Positions 23,379 to 32,761 of a stretch of 64,000 nucleotides of DNA are shown here, one piece after another; within the stretch, counting starts at the first letter, position 1; each line of letters opens with the position of its first letter. The translations under genes and the position numbers were made by a program. The stretch is taken from positions 124,001 to 188,000 of the forward strand of contig JADNRV010000003.1 of assembly GCA_015499995.1 (NCBI GenBank), read 5' to 3'. The notes below the pieces were generated by a model. The model searched no databases. It was not told the origin of the DNA and worked only from the letters and a program-made list of their open reading frames with translations. Source of the stretch: Flammula alnicola. Lineage: Eukaryota > Basidiomycota > Agaricomycetes > Agaricales > Strophariaceae.

Positions 23379-24843
23379 TTAACTGCTATGGTCGCGACTC
23401 AAGTCTTCCAAACGTCCGAGTAACGAATTGACTCTTCCCTCTAGGCCTGATACATTATTCTTGACAACTTCGCGGTTCTCATTGAGGCTGGTTTCTACTG
23501 TCCCCACGGCCTTTTCAAGTTCAAGGAGACCGTTACGTGTCTTCTTCTGTTCTTCTTCTAGGTCTTCGAGAGTGCCCTGGAATTCAGCTGCAGAAGAATG
23601 CAGCGCAGATAGAGTACGCAGACGCGTGAGGATATGTGGGATGTGAGGTAGAAGCGGACCGAGGCGTGAAAGTAAGGGGAATAGCTGTTCTTGGAGTGCG
23701 GGCGGTTGGGAAGGTCCATTTGTTTGCGATGGATGGCGCCGATGGCTTTGATGTTGTGCAGCTGAAGCACGGTCTAAATCGGAAAGTAGCAGCTTAAGGC
23801 GACGAGAAATAGAATCAATGTGCCGTGGTTGAGTGAGGATAGTGAACTGATTGTTCAAGCGCGTGATCAGGGGGAGAAGTGGCGATGGTAGAGGAGATGT
23901 CTGCGAGGATATGTTATTAATGTCCTTCAGAAAACAGAAAAACAAAGGCTGACCTCGTCTAAGGTGGTGCTTGACGAGCCGACGAGATTTTCCAGCTCTC
24001 CGACGCGTCGATCAATGTCCACCATCGTTTGCACCTCAGATTTCGGTGGAGACTTGGCGTCGCTAGCAACGATCCCAATATTTTCATCAACCTCCTTCTT
24101 GTTCCCTTCTTGTTTCAAAGGGGCATCAGCTTCAAGGACCGCGCCAACTAAGCGTGCTCGGCCTTCGTTTCCTTTCTTGATTTTATCTAGTCTTGCTCGA
24201 ACATCAACAAGTCCCCTGATCAACTCTCCGGGGTCCACATTTTCCTCTTCTCGATCTCTCTGTATCAGCGGGTTGGACGGGTCCGCCAATTCACTTTCGA
24301 GAGCTAGTAATTCAGTTTGAAGGGCCCTTAGTCTATGGGACAGTGGGATTGAGCGCGAGACACCCGACGGGTCGGCAGGAGATGATGGCGAGGATGGAGA
24401 TGCGGGGTATTCGTATTGCGTTCGTGGACGCGCTTTAGAAGGGATGAAATGAAATGCTTGGATAGATTCGAGGAGAAACTGACGAACAACGTTTCTGCTC
24501 TGCCTTTCGAAATTTCTTGCTTGCTTGTTCAGGGCCCATTAAATTGCTGAGGTCTAATTCCTCTCGGCCTGAACCATCGACCTTGGATTTAGCAGACCGT
24601 ATCGGTAAACCGGATTCTTCATCACTGGAGTCACCGTTCTATGTTGGGGTTGAAAGATAATCTTGAGAATCCTTATACATTCAAAATGAGAGGTATATAC
24701 CACTGCTTGCGATTGTGGAAAGGTGTCCTCAGTCTCGTAAATGTCAGGGGCAGTATCCTGGACGAAGAAAATTAATATGGGAGAGCATTGAAACGAACGA
24801 CACTGACGATATCAGGCAAATCGGCGTACTTGCTTCCGCTCAT
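23379..24843 (-). CDS. Dynactin subunit 2 (p50 dynamitin)
   Basis: Links the dynactin shoulder and sidearm to the actin-like filament; needed for dynein-driven nuclear and vesicle movement. Starts MSGSKYADLPDI, the conserved dynamitin N-terminus, at ATG 24841-24843. Then come a DIYETEDT acidic stretch, an ASKKFRKAEQKR segment, LSHRLRALQTELLALESELADP and long heptad-rich coiled coils (GELENLVGSS, LLELEKAVGTVETSLNEN) that fill the C-terminal half, ending at TAA 23379-23381. An intron starting GTTGTT near 24500 is needed to join the RKAEQKR and RTQYEYP segments; its donor is weak, so that junction is provisional. Converges with the HbrB-like gene. Confidence 0.85.
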
Positions 24844-24915
24844 TTCAAGCAAAAAACCAGAATTGCGAATATGGATTGAGTTCAAAGTCGAGTTAAAGAG
24901 TTGAAATTTGAAACG

Positions 24916-24940
24916 TTGAAGCTTTGAAGCTTTGAAGCTT
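24916..24940. repeat. Short tandem repeat of TTTGAAGC
   Basis: Three near-perfect copies of an 8-bp unit lie just upstream of the dynactin start. Seen directly; probably a simple repeat in a 5' UTR or promoter. Confidence 0.7.
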
Positions 24941-25000
24941 AAGGTTTGCCGCAACAAATGTCGATACCGAAAAGGAAGGTGAAGTGAATACATGAAGTCC

Positions 25001-25006
25001 AAAAAA
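25001..25006 (-). terminator. RNA polymerase III terminator of tRNA-Ser
   Basis: On the minus strand the tRNA 3' end at 25008 is followed after one base by TTTTTT, the standard Pol III stop signal. Confidence 0.85.
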
Positions 25007-25007
25007 G

Positions 25008-25103
25008 CGTCACCTGAGCGATTCGAACACTCGCGGTCAAAGACCAACCGCTAAACTACTACAGGGTAGCAGGCGATCCCGTTAACCACTCCGGCAAAGT
25101 GAC
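25008..25103 (-). tRNA. tRNA-Ser(GCT), with intron
   Basis: Read on the minus strand, a class II tRNA folds completely: acceptor GTCACTT pairs with AGGTGAC (one T-G wobble) with discriminator G; the D arm is GCCGGAGTGGTTAACGGG; the anticodon stem ATCGC pairs with GCGGT; the loop starts CTGCTA, giving anticodon GCT; a 14-base intron sits directly after the A 3' of the anticodon, the canonical site; the long variable arm is GGTC-TTT-GACC; the T arm is GAGTG TTCGAAT CGCTC. GCT decodes AGC/AGU serine codons. The long variable arm and anticodon agree on serine. Exact intron limits are inferred from the fold. Confidence 0.93.
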
Positions 25104-25254
25104 ATGTTAACTCTTTCTTAAGAATCCTACTGGACCTTCAACGGCAGTAGAAGCATCATTGTCTGGGCAAAAACTTGTTCCCGGCTTTCCGACTCTCACA
25201 GTGAACCTTCGATTAGCACCAATATGGCTAGATGGCGTGTTATCAAGAACCTCA

Positions 25255-26677
25255 ATGGCGTCCGTCGTCTCCAGTGAAAAAGACCTGTTGAAACCCTCAC
25301 TTGGAGCTTGCAACATACTTGACAATCGCTATGTTTTGGTCATTCACGGAGGTGCAGGAACTATGTCCAAAGAAGGTTCCACACCAGAGCAACAGGGAGC
25401 ATACAAGGCAGCCTTATCTGAGGCCTTGCGTGCTGTAAGTCTATATGACTAGTCACTCCACTGGTTATTGAACTTAAACCGTTCGCAGGGTCATAAGGTA
25501 CTGAATGAGGGAGGAGATGCAATAGATGCGGTGGTCGCCGCTGTAACTGTCATGGAAGGTTCGCAAACTTTGGTCGTGGATGGAGAGGTAGACAAATGCT
25601 AAAATACTATCTTGCAGACAATCCATTATTCAACTCCGCCAGGGGAGCTGTTTTCAATGTTGATGGTAAAGTAAGCGTTTGGAAAAGGAATCCCTGCAAA
25701 CAGCATATACTTATTCAATCCGTCTGCTCCTGCAGATCGAATTAGAGACCTCTCTGATGCTGTCGAAGCCACCGTCATTGCATCCCGAAATACCAGCCAC
25801 TAGGCGCGGACTTGGTTTGACTCTTTTGACCCGAGCAAAGAACCCTTCGCACCTTGTTCGCGCTCTATATCTCTCCCCTTCGCTTGCCCCTCATACTTTC
25901 TTGTCTGGAAGTAATGCTGAGAACTTGGGTGAATCATTAGGGGAAACTCTCGTCGACCCTTCTTATTTCTTCACAGAGCACCGATGGAGAGAACATCGCC
26001 ATGGACTTGGCCTTCCAGAAGAACCCTTGCCTCATCAAGGGGGCAATTCAGAGCCCAGTCCTGTCCCTTTAGACCAACTCCCAACTGGCACTGTTGGTGC
26101 TGTAGCACTCGATATTCACGGATGCATAGCCGCGTTGACTTCCACTGGAGGTCGTACTAACAAACTTGTTGGTCGAGTCGGTGATACCCCCGTCATGGGC
26201 AGTGGATTTTGGGCCGAGGAATGGAAAGAATCCGGATGGATTAGGCGAGTTTGGAATAAGATCTCCCTGCAGAAACAAGCCACTACGGCCGTTGGTGTCT
26301 CTGGAACAGGAGATGGTGATGTGAGTGCCTCCGATTGCTCACCGAACTCATTTGACTTATCCGCGCTTTTTTGTCCAGTATTTCATTAGGCAGGCGACAG
26401 CTTCCACGATTGCTCGTCGAGTCCGCTATCTGCGCGAACCCCTCGCTAAAGCCGCTCAACGAGCGGTGGAGGATCTTCTAGAAGATGGTGGCATTGGAGG
26501 CGTTATCGCCCTCGATAACAAAGGAAATGGTAAGTCAAGTTATCTTCGGCTTGAGATATACTTTCTCAAAGTCAAACAGTGGCCATGCCCTTGAATTGCC
26601 CCGGCATGTATCGCGGGGTTATTAGGGAAGATGGTGTTCCAAAGACCGCCATCTTCAGTGACGAAGAAGTTGCATGA
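25255..26677 (+). CDS. Asparaginase / isoaspartyl peptidase, Ntn-hydrolase type
   Basis: N-terminal nucleophile hydrolase of asparaginase family 2, which self-cleaves to expose a threonine and removes isoaspartyl residues or hydrolyses asparagine. The ATG at 25255 precedes LVIHGGAGTM, GGDAIDAVVAAVTVMED, NPLFNSARGAVFN and, after further introns, RTKNPSHL-like and TFLSGSNAE blocks. The autocleavage motif TGTVGAVALD is present; the nucleophile codon ACT is at 26090-26092. After it come STGGRTNKLVGRVGDTPV and VSGTGDGD, both expected. Ends at TGA 26675-26677. A Taspase-like protein is the alternative, but the general asparaginase layout is a closer fit. No broken frame was seen in the exons examined. 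The tRNA-Ser gene lies in its 5' flank. Confidence 0.88.
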
Positions 26678-27425
26678 ATTAGACAAGTTGGAAGGACGCC
26701 TTCGGGTTCATGTAAGTTTCTATAGACGGAGGCAGTCTAACTTGAAATGCTAGCCGATTTAGACTGGACTGAAAGGCAAACTTAATTGATGAGCAGATCC
26801 TGAACTTCGCGACGACTGCATCGTTCAATCAGGTGTACGCAGCTTGAATCCTGGGTGTTCTTCCAGCCTACGCGATAGGCTGATATTCCGGTAAAATTCC
26901 ACTGCATTTGCGTCTTTTTCCTTGACAGCGGGGTTTCTTACTTGCGGTCATTTAAAGATAAAGTATGAACGAAATTAAATTCCAAGATGCCGACTGTCGG
27001 CTGTGCAATGTTGGTGCAATGGTTGTTCCCAACGGGTTTCTTCACTGGACGGATTCACGCAACTGCAACACTCTATCAAACGGAAAGTGTTGTGTGTCCT
27101 TGTTCTGAATGGGCGAGAGGTTCCCGTGATTGTCCAAGTACTCCGAAATATTCTCGGACACCATCGCGACACCGTTGGATGACTGGCCGAATTTGGCAAT
27201 GGGACAAGCACTCATCCTATTTTGGGCATGACGGATTCTCCTCAACTCTCAGAAGCAATGATGACGAAAACAAGGTGCTTTCCCGAATCACTTACAAAGG
27301 CTTAGAACAAGGCATTTAGCTGTTTAAAAAGCGCCTTGCCACCATGAGTGTATTCAACGCATTTCCTCTGGTGTTTGAAGTTCGAGACATCTGGTACCGT
27401 CTCCTTCAACTCCCACAACTCCATC
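26678..27425 (+). other. Region without a recognised gene, 5' flank of STE3
   Basis: A 110-codon open stretch on the plus strand (26987-27319) exists, but has no family resemblance I recognise and no ATG context or splice logic that supports it; it contains many Cys, Trp and His residues, unlike random noise only weakly. No CaaX pheromone precursor was found. A strong-context ATG at 27344 opens an upstream reading frame overlapping the STE3 start (see findings). Confidence 0.4.
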
Positions 27426-29186
27426 ATGAGCGTCGTCAATACCGTCTTCTCAGTTTTTTCGTTCATCACTTTCATTCTTGTTTGCATTCCTTTTCCCTGG
27501 CATCTAGAAGGTACGTCTAAATTATCATGCATATCTCAGCGTCTAGAGGCTTAATCCAAATATTTCTTCTTTCCACAGCATGGAATACCGGGACATGCTT
27601 ATACATGTTCTGGACGGCATTGGCTTTGCTGTCGTTTTTTATTAACTCGGTTATTTGGCGTGATAGCGCTATCAACTTTGCGCCCGTCTGGTGTGATATT
27701 AGTGAGTCTTATAATTACCATCTTCTAGTGTGGGGCTCATAATAGCCAATGGAACGCAGCATCCAAGATCATCATCGGCATTTCTGTCGCCATTCCTGCT
27801 GCTTCGCTATGTATAAACCATCGCCTGTACTGCATCGCAGCAGTTCGTTCTGTTACAAGGACCAAGCAAGAGGTAACTCTTGCCCTCTTCATTGTCTTTG
27901 ATCCATTACTTACCATTATTCAGAAATATCGCGCTATCATGGTCGATCTCGCTATTGGTCTCGGCATCCCTGTCCTTGTAATGATCCTCCGTAAGTCAGG
28001 GAAATCGTTGCACCATACAAGACCCTAACTGCCCTAAATCTAGATTATATTGTTCAAGGACATCGATTCAATATCTTCGAAGAAGTCGGTTGCTACCCTT
28101 TCACTTACAACACACCGCCGGCGTTTTTCCTTGTATACATGGTGCCCATACCAATTGGCTTGACCTCTGGTGCATATTCCAGTAAGCAACTTCGTCTTTC
28201 GATATTTTTTCTGGTTAATAAATATTTTTTAGTCCTGAGCATCATCGCGTTCCGCAAGAGACACGCTGAATTCAAGGAGATCCTCTCCTCAAATTCCAAC
28301 CTCAACTCAAACCGTTTCTTCCGTCTCATGGCTCTCGCTGGAATCGAAGTCGCCTGCTGCATACCCCTCAGCATTGCCACCATAGTCTTGAACGCTACCC
28401 GAGGAGAAGTCCGCCCATGGATCTCTTGGGAAGATACTCACTATGGTGAGCCTTCAAGGCTGAATGGAAAACTTTGAAGCTTTTCTAATGGACGGTCATT
28501 TGCAGGATTCTCTCGTGTTGATCAGTTCCCCGCTGTACTCTGGCGATCAAACCCGAATACGAATACCGGTGTCGAAATGACGCGCTGGTTGGTCGTTGTG
28601 TGCGGCTTGATCTTCTTCGCCTTCTTCGGCTTTGCCGATGAGGCTCAAAAGCACTACAAAATTGCTTTCGCCTCCGTCGCCAAGCGTGTTGGTTATACCA
28701 CCACCTCGGGCACCACTAAGATTGGTACAGGAAATACAAGCTCAGGGTACGTGCCATTGTTCTAGACATTCGTCCAAATACTCAATTAGTTATTGCAGAT
28801 TCGGCAAGTTCAAGGGCTCTTCCAATGCCGCCAGCTCTCAAGGAGCTGGTATACCCATCATCATCCGTCAGGAGGTCGTCGAGAAACGCGACTCTCTGGA
28901 CTCGCTTTCAGATATGACCTCGATCAAAGAGAGTGAATATGACGCTTCGGAACTTGCTTCCAACGCTGGATCTCCCTTCAATACCCTCACAAAGAGTTCA
29001 GCGAGCACACTGAAACCTCCAGGTGTCGCGGCTTCAGAATCAAGGCATACTTCTACGCCAGCCAATAATGATACTTCTAGCCGGCCTGTTTCTTTCCCCG
29101 CTTCAGTTACACCCACAGGCTCATTCCTCGACCTCTCGACCGCCAAAGACGATACAATTCGGCCAGGCAACGATAATAAAGTTTGA
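27426..29186 (+). CDS. STE3: STE3-like mating pheromone receptor (GPCR)
   Basis: Seven-helix receptor for lipopeptide mating pheromones (B or P/R locus type). ATG 27426 gives MSVVNTVFSVFSF, a first membrane helix and the highly conserved IPFPWHLEAWNTGTC after an intron at about 27511-27579; then FINSVIW, FAPVWCDIS, a KIIIGISVAIPAASLCI helix, RLYCIAAVR, ALGLGIPV-like fifth helix, HYIVQGHRFNIFEEVGCYP, PIPIGLTSGAYS and a RFFRLMALAGIEV block on the third cytoplasmic loop. The tail (about 160 residues) is Ser/Thr-rich and cytoplasmic, a likely phosphorylation region. Exons are separated by short introns near 27703, 27871, 27990, 28181, 28444 and 28748. No frame breaks were seen. Whether it is a mating-locus receptor or one of the extra non-mating STE3-like receptors found in many basidiomycetes cannot be told here. 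Confidence 0.92.
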
Positions 29187-29552
29187 ACCTTTGACTCCTA
29201 TTTTGTTCTACCCCCAAACCCAATTTGTAGCCGGCTTGTTTCAACACCTTTGTAACCCTTGGATTCACTCTTTGTATTTCTACAATACCCATTACGTTCT
29301 ACAGTTGACATTTTATGCCATATTTACGGTCCTTCATTAATAAGCATCGTGTACCATTCATTACGCACGACATACCGATGCTCCTCACGTAGCAGAGATT
29401 AATTGCATACAAACTTGAAACTCAGATGATTTTAAGCACCATCGTTAAAATACTCGATCAAGGAGAACACCACATGATAGAATGTGCAGATAGTACGAGT
29501 ACACTTACACTAAGATTAAGAGGATATACGAATCAACGATGACCGACTTGGC
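29187..29552. other. Intergenic, converging 3' ends
   Basis: No gene, tRNA or repeat supported. Contains the 3' flanks of STE3 and the peroxin gene. Confidence 0.5.
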
Positions 29553-31085
29553 CTATTGAGAGGGCTTATTAAGGGCATTTATCAATCGCTGCCTCAATGG
29601 GCTGTCGGGCGGATGGATGGAAGACGAATCCGCACTCTGAGAAGGGGTTTCGACTACAGGAGGAATCGGCACCTCTCTTTCAATCCCAATATCACCTGGA
29701 GGTATCCGTTCGACCTCCTCAAAGACGACGGCGATACGAGTCCATCTTCGGTAGCGTGTATACTGAACACATGGTCAACCTCACATAGCAGGTTATAAAG
29801 AAAAGTCACATACTTTGCCCAAACCACCGCGGTTACTCTGAGCTTCCCATTTGTTATCACCGTACACCCAGCCATCTGCATCCGTCAGCGGTTCCTCGTC
29901 CGCAGTTTCCTTGGAATCGTCCGACGTATGCTCGACGTCAGCGCTCCCACCAAAGCTTTTGTTAGCATCTAGTGCTGCGGAGGTATTCACAGAGCCAAGG
30001 CTGCCTGATTCTCGCAGACGTCCAGCTGCCTTTAAGAGGCGGCTGCTATTTGTGTTCTCTTCTTTCACACTCGGGAGCGGACGCTCGACCCGACTGAGGC
30101 TGTCTCCATCTTTATGCACAATGACCCGCCACTCTGGTTCTTCCCATTTCCAAGTCGCCGTTCGCTTTAATCTACCCCCATTTTCATCGGGAAGATAGAC
30201 CGTCGTGTTTTCCGGTAACGTGAAGGCGTTTGGGGGGTTTATGGGGTGTTGAGAAGAGGAACACCACGATGGCCGCTCTCCGGGTAGAAGTGCGGCGGTC
30301 CAGTCAAGAGCCATCCACCAACGTTGGTTCTCGTATACGGTAAAGAGAAACCGGAGAGATTGGACAGGGTTCGAGGAATTTGCCGTGGGTTGAAGGGACA
30401 TTGTGGGAGGAGGCAGCGCTTCTCCACTGAGCACTGCCCATGCCTTGTATGCGGACCATCTGAACCAAGCACTACGCCAAATTGTTGCTCGAAGGACTAT
30501 AGCCCAAGGAGCCCGCCATGTAAGAAGGATTGTGCCAACAATAGCGCAGATGACCCGAAAAGATACGAAGAAAGAAAGTGCGAGGTATGGGATGTACAAG
30601 ATGACGACAGCACGAAAGAGTTTCGGGATGGCAGTTGAAAGAGGAGGCAGCGACGGAAGGAGAGATTGAATAATTGTCAAGTCCGTTATGACATTTCGTA
30701 GAGCATATTCTGTTGTAGGGATCTGCAACGTTTGGATTTTTTGCCGCCGTTGCGCGAGGGCCAAGAAAGCAAAGACAACGAAAGGCAAAAATCTCCTGCA
30801 AACAAAATTAATTGAAGGTCAATAAGGAACATAGAAAGTGAATTACCGCAGAGTTTTGTCTAGAAACAAGCAGACTGCCCACCACGAGGCAAGCGCCAGC
30901 CAGCTATGGTACCAAGAAGTCGACCAACTCGAGACCTGAATAATTGCTTTACATGCAGAGATGCATGGGGCTAGTTGCACAAGCGCCAATGTCAATGCGG
31001 GTGGAACGCTCGACAAGAAATCGGACAAGACAGGTACAGCATTCTCGGAGTCGGGGAGTGTCTGCGAGCTCATTGTGGTAGACAT
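29553..31085 (-). CDS. Dysferlin-domain integral peroxisomal membrane peroxin (Pex24p/PEX28-32 family)
   Basis: Membrane protein controlling peroxisome number, size and ER contact. ATG at 31083-31085 starts with a Thr/Ser-rich stretch, then FLSSVPPALTLALVQLAP and several hydrophobic segments, including one at the WWAVCLFLDKTLR junction and another at about residues 130-190. The DysF domain is clear: FLFTVYENQRWWMALDWTAA at its start, TLPENTTVYLPDENG, then RTATWKWEEPEWRV, and in the C-terminal half DADGWVYGDNKWE followed, after an intron, by YTRYRRWTRIAVVFEEVE. Ends at TAG 29553-29555 with an acidic and Pro-rich tail. The member within the PEX23/24 group cannot be fixed by sequence alone. It is divergent from GPI18. 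Confidence 0.87.
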
Positions 31086-31162
31086 CGGCAAGCAGCGCCT
31101 GGCTTATGAGGTAATTGGGCAACGCCGTAATCACAAGCCAAGCTAGCTCTCTGGGTTTGTCC
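31086..31162. promoter_or_regulatory. 77-bp shared 5' region, peroxin / GPI18
   Basis: Only 77 bp separate the two start codons of divergent genes, so a shared bidirectional core or overlapping 5' ends is likely. No specific element is claimed. Confidence 0.5.
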
Positions 31163-32487
31163 ATGTCACTGGAGAATGACCACCGCAGACTCCTCTTCCG
31201 TCTTACTCTCGCCGTAAAACTCTTCTTCTTCCTCGTCCTACAGGCAGCCACGCTACTCCCTCTCTTCGACGCATCTCCTCTACTCGTTCCCAATACCAAA
31301 CCAGGACGCGCTCTATTGCGATGGGATACATTCCATTTCCTCCACATTGCAGAACACGGATACGTTTACGAACATGAATGGGCCTTCACGGGGTTCCCTA
31401 TGTCATGCGTATATGTGGCATTCTCCTGAATCGCCTTGACGGTTACAGCTCGCGAGCCTACCTACTGGTCGGCGGAATGATGGTCGCGTTGGCCTGCGAT
31501 AACTCACAGACCCTCTACTCTTTGTCCTTGCACCACCTCCGCTCGCCAGAGTTGGCGCTACTGGCATCGCTGTTATCCCTCATACCAACCAGCCCAGTAA
31601 CGTTGTACTTCGCCCCATACAACGAACCTTGCTTTACCCATTTTTCGTACCGCGGTATGTGGATTCTCAGTATCATCTTGTTCCTAAATAACTGAATGTT
31701 TTTCCTAGGTATGTTATGTTGTACTAGGCGAGAATGGTTTAAGGCTTCGCTCTGGTTCGCTCTTGCAGGTACCTTCAGGTCGAATGGCATCTTCTTGAGC
31801 GGCTTCATACTCTGGGGTTTATTGGTGCAGCCCTTCCTCGCTCGGCAAATGGTGAGTTCCCTGCCATCTCTGGCTTTTATGTCACTCAGTAAATGTTATA
31901 ATACATAGCCAACGATCAAAGCGATCCTCAAATCCATGGCCTTGACTACGGTTGTTGTTACACCTTTCGTCGCTTACCAGGCCTATGCTTACTTCGTCTT
32001 CTGCTCCTCGCAACGAGAGCCATTGCCAGAATGGTGCTCTCGCATTCCTCCCTCTATATATACGCACGTGCAAGCGAAGTACTGGGACGTTGGCTTCATG
32101 CGTTACTGGACCTTGAGCCAAATTCCCAACTTTCTCATTGCGGCCCCAACCCTCATGGTTATTTTTGCATTTTCATTTTACCACCTCAAAAGAACAACTG
32201 CTCTCAAGTTGTCGAACGAAAAGGACCGCTCGCCGCTCGAACTTGCATTCGAGAACGCTTCAATCACCCCCCATGCCATTCATGCGACGATATTTACTTC
32301 CATCTTGCTATTCGCATCGCATACCCAAATCGTTCTTCGCCTTGCTGCCTCTATGCCATTAGTATATTGGGCAGCTGCGTGGCTTTTAACTCAACACCCT
32401 GCGTTGGGTCGCTTGTGGGTCACCTGGAGCGTTCTTTGGGGTGTTATATCTACCATTTTATGGGCAACTTTTCTTCCACCAGCTTAA
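31163..32487 (+). CDS. GPI18: GPI18/PIG-V, GPI-anchor mannosyltransferase 2
   Basis: Adds the second mannose to the GPI anchor precursor in the ER lumen. ATG 31163 follows a short 5' flank; the early LLRWDTFHFLHIAEHGY is the PIG-V signature (WDxxHF in the luminal loop), then EWAF, LSLHHLRSPELALLASLLS, PTSPVTLYFAPYNEPCFTH, GTFRSNGIFLSGF, PEWCSRIPPSIYTHVQAKYWDVGFMRYW and IPNFLIAAPTL, in the order of this family, with about eight to ten hydrophobic helices. The frame must change at the GGGG run at 31390-31393 (one base apparently missing) to join AFTG to the VPYVMRICGIL segment. Introns near 31654-31709 and 31853-31909 are GT-AG. Ends at TAA 32485-32487. Confidence 0.9.
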
Positions 32488-32761
32488 GTAACAATTTGTA
32501 ATACTGATGCATATTTGGCGTGATTTTTCCTAGACTGTCAATTGAATTGAAAGTGCGAATAGAGCTAGTACAATGAATTCATGGAATAGTTGATGATACC
32601 CAAGTGTCAATGTGAAGAATAAACAGATGTAAAATGGACTGGTAGTTTTGGTATATAAATGACACTACATAAAACACGTCACTTTGAGTATACAGAAATG
32701 TTCGATATAGACTAAGTAAAAAGTCATCGAAAGAAATCACATTGCGAAAGCGTCTGTGCTA

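Noticed and set aside
24440..24510. Frameshift in the dynactin gene
   Set aside because: A short intron with a weak GTTGTT donor can join the two segments in phase, so no indel is needed.
26678..30000. CaaX pheromone precursor beside the receptor
   Set aside because: Both strands read for short frames ending Cys-aliphatic-aliphatic-X; none convincing.
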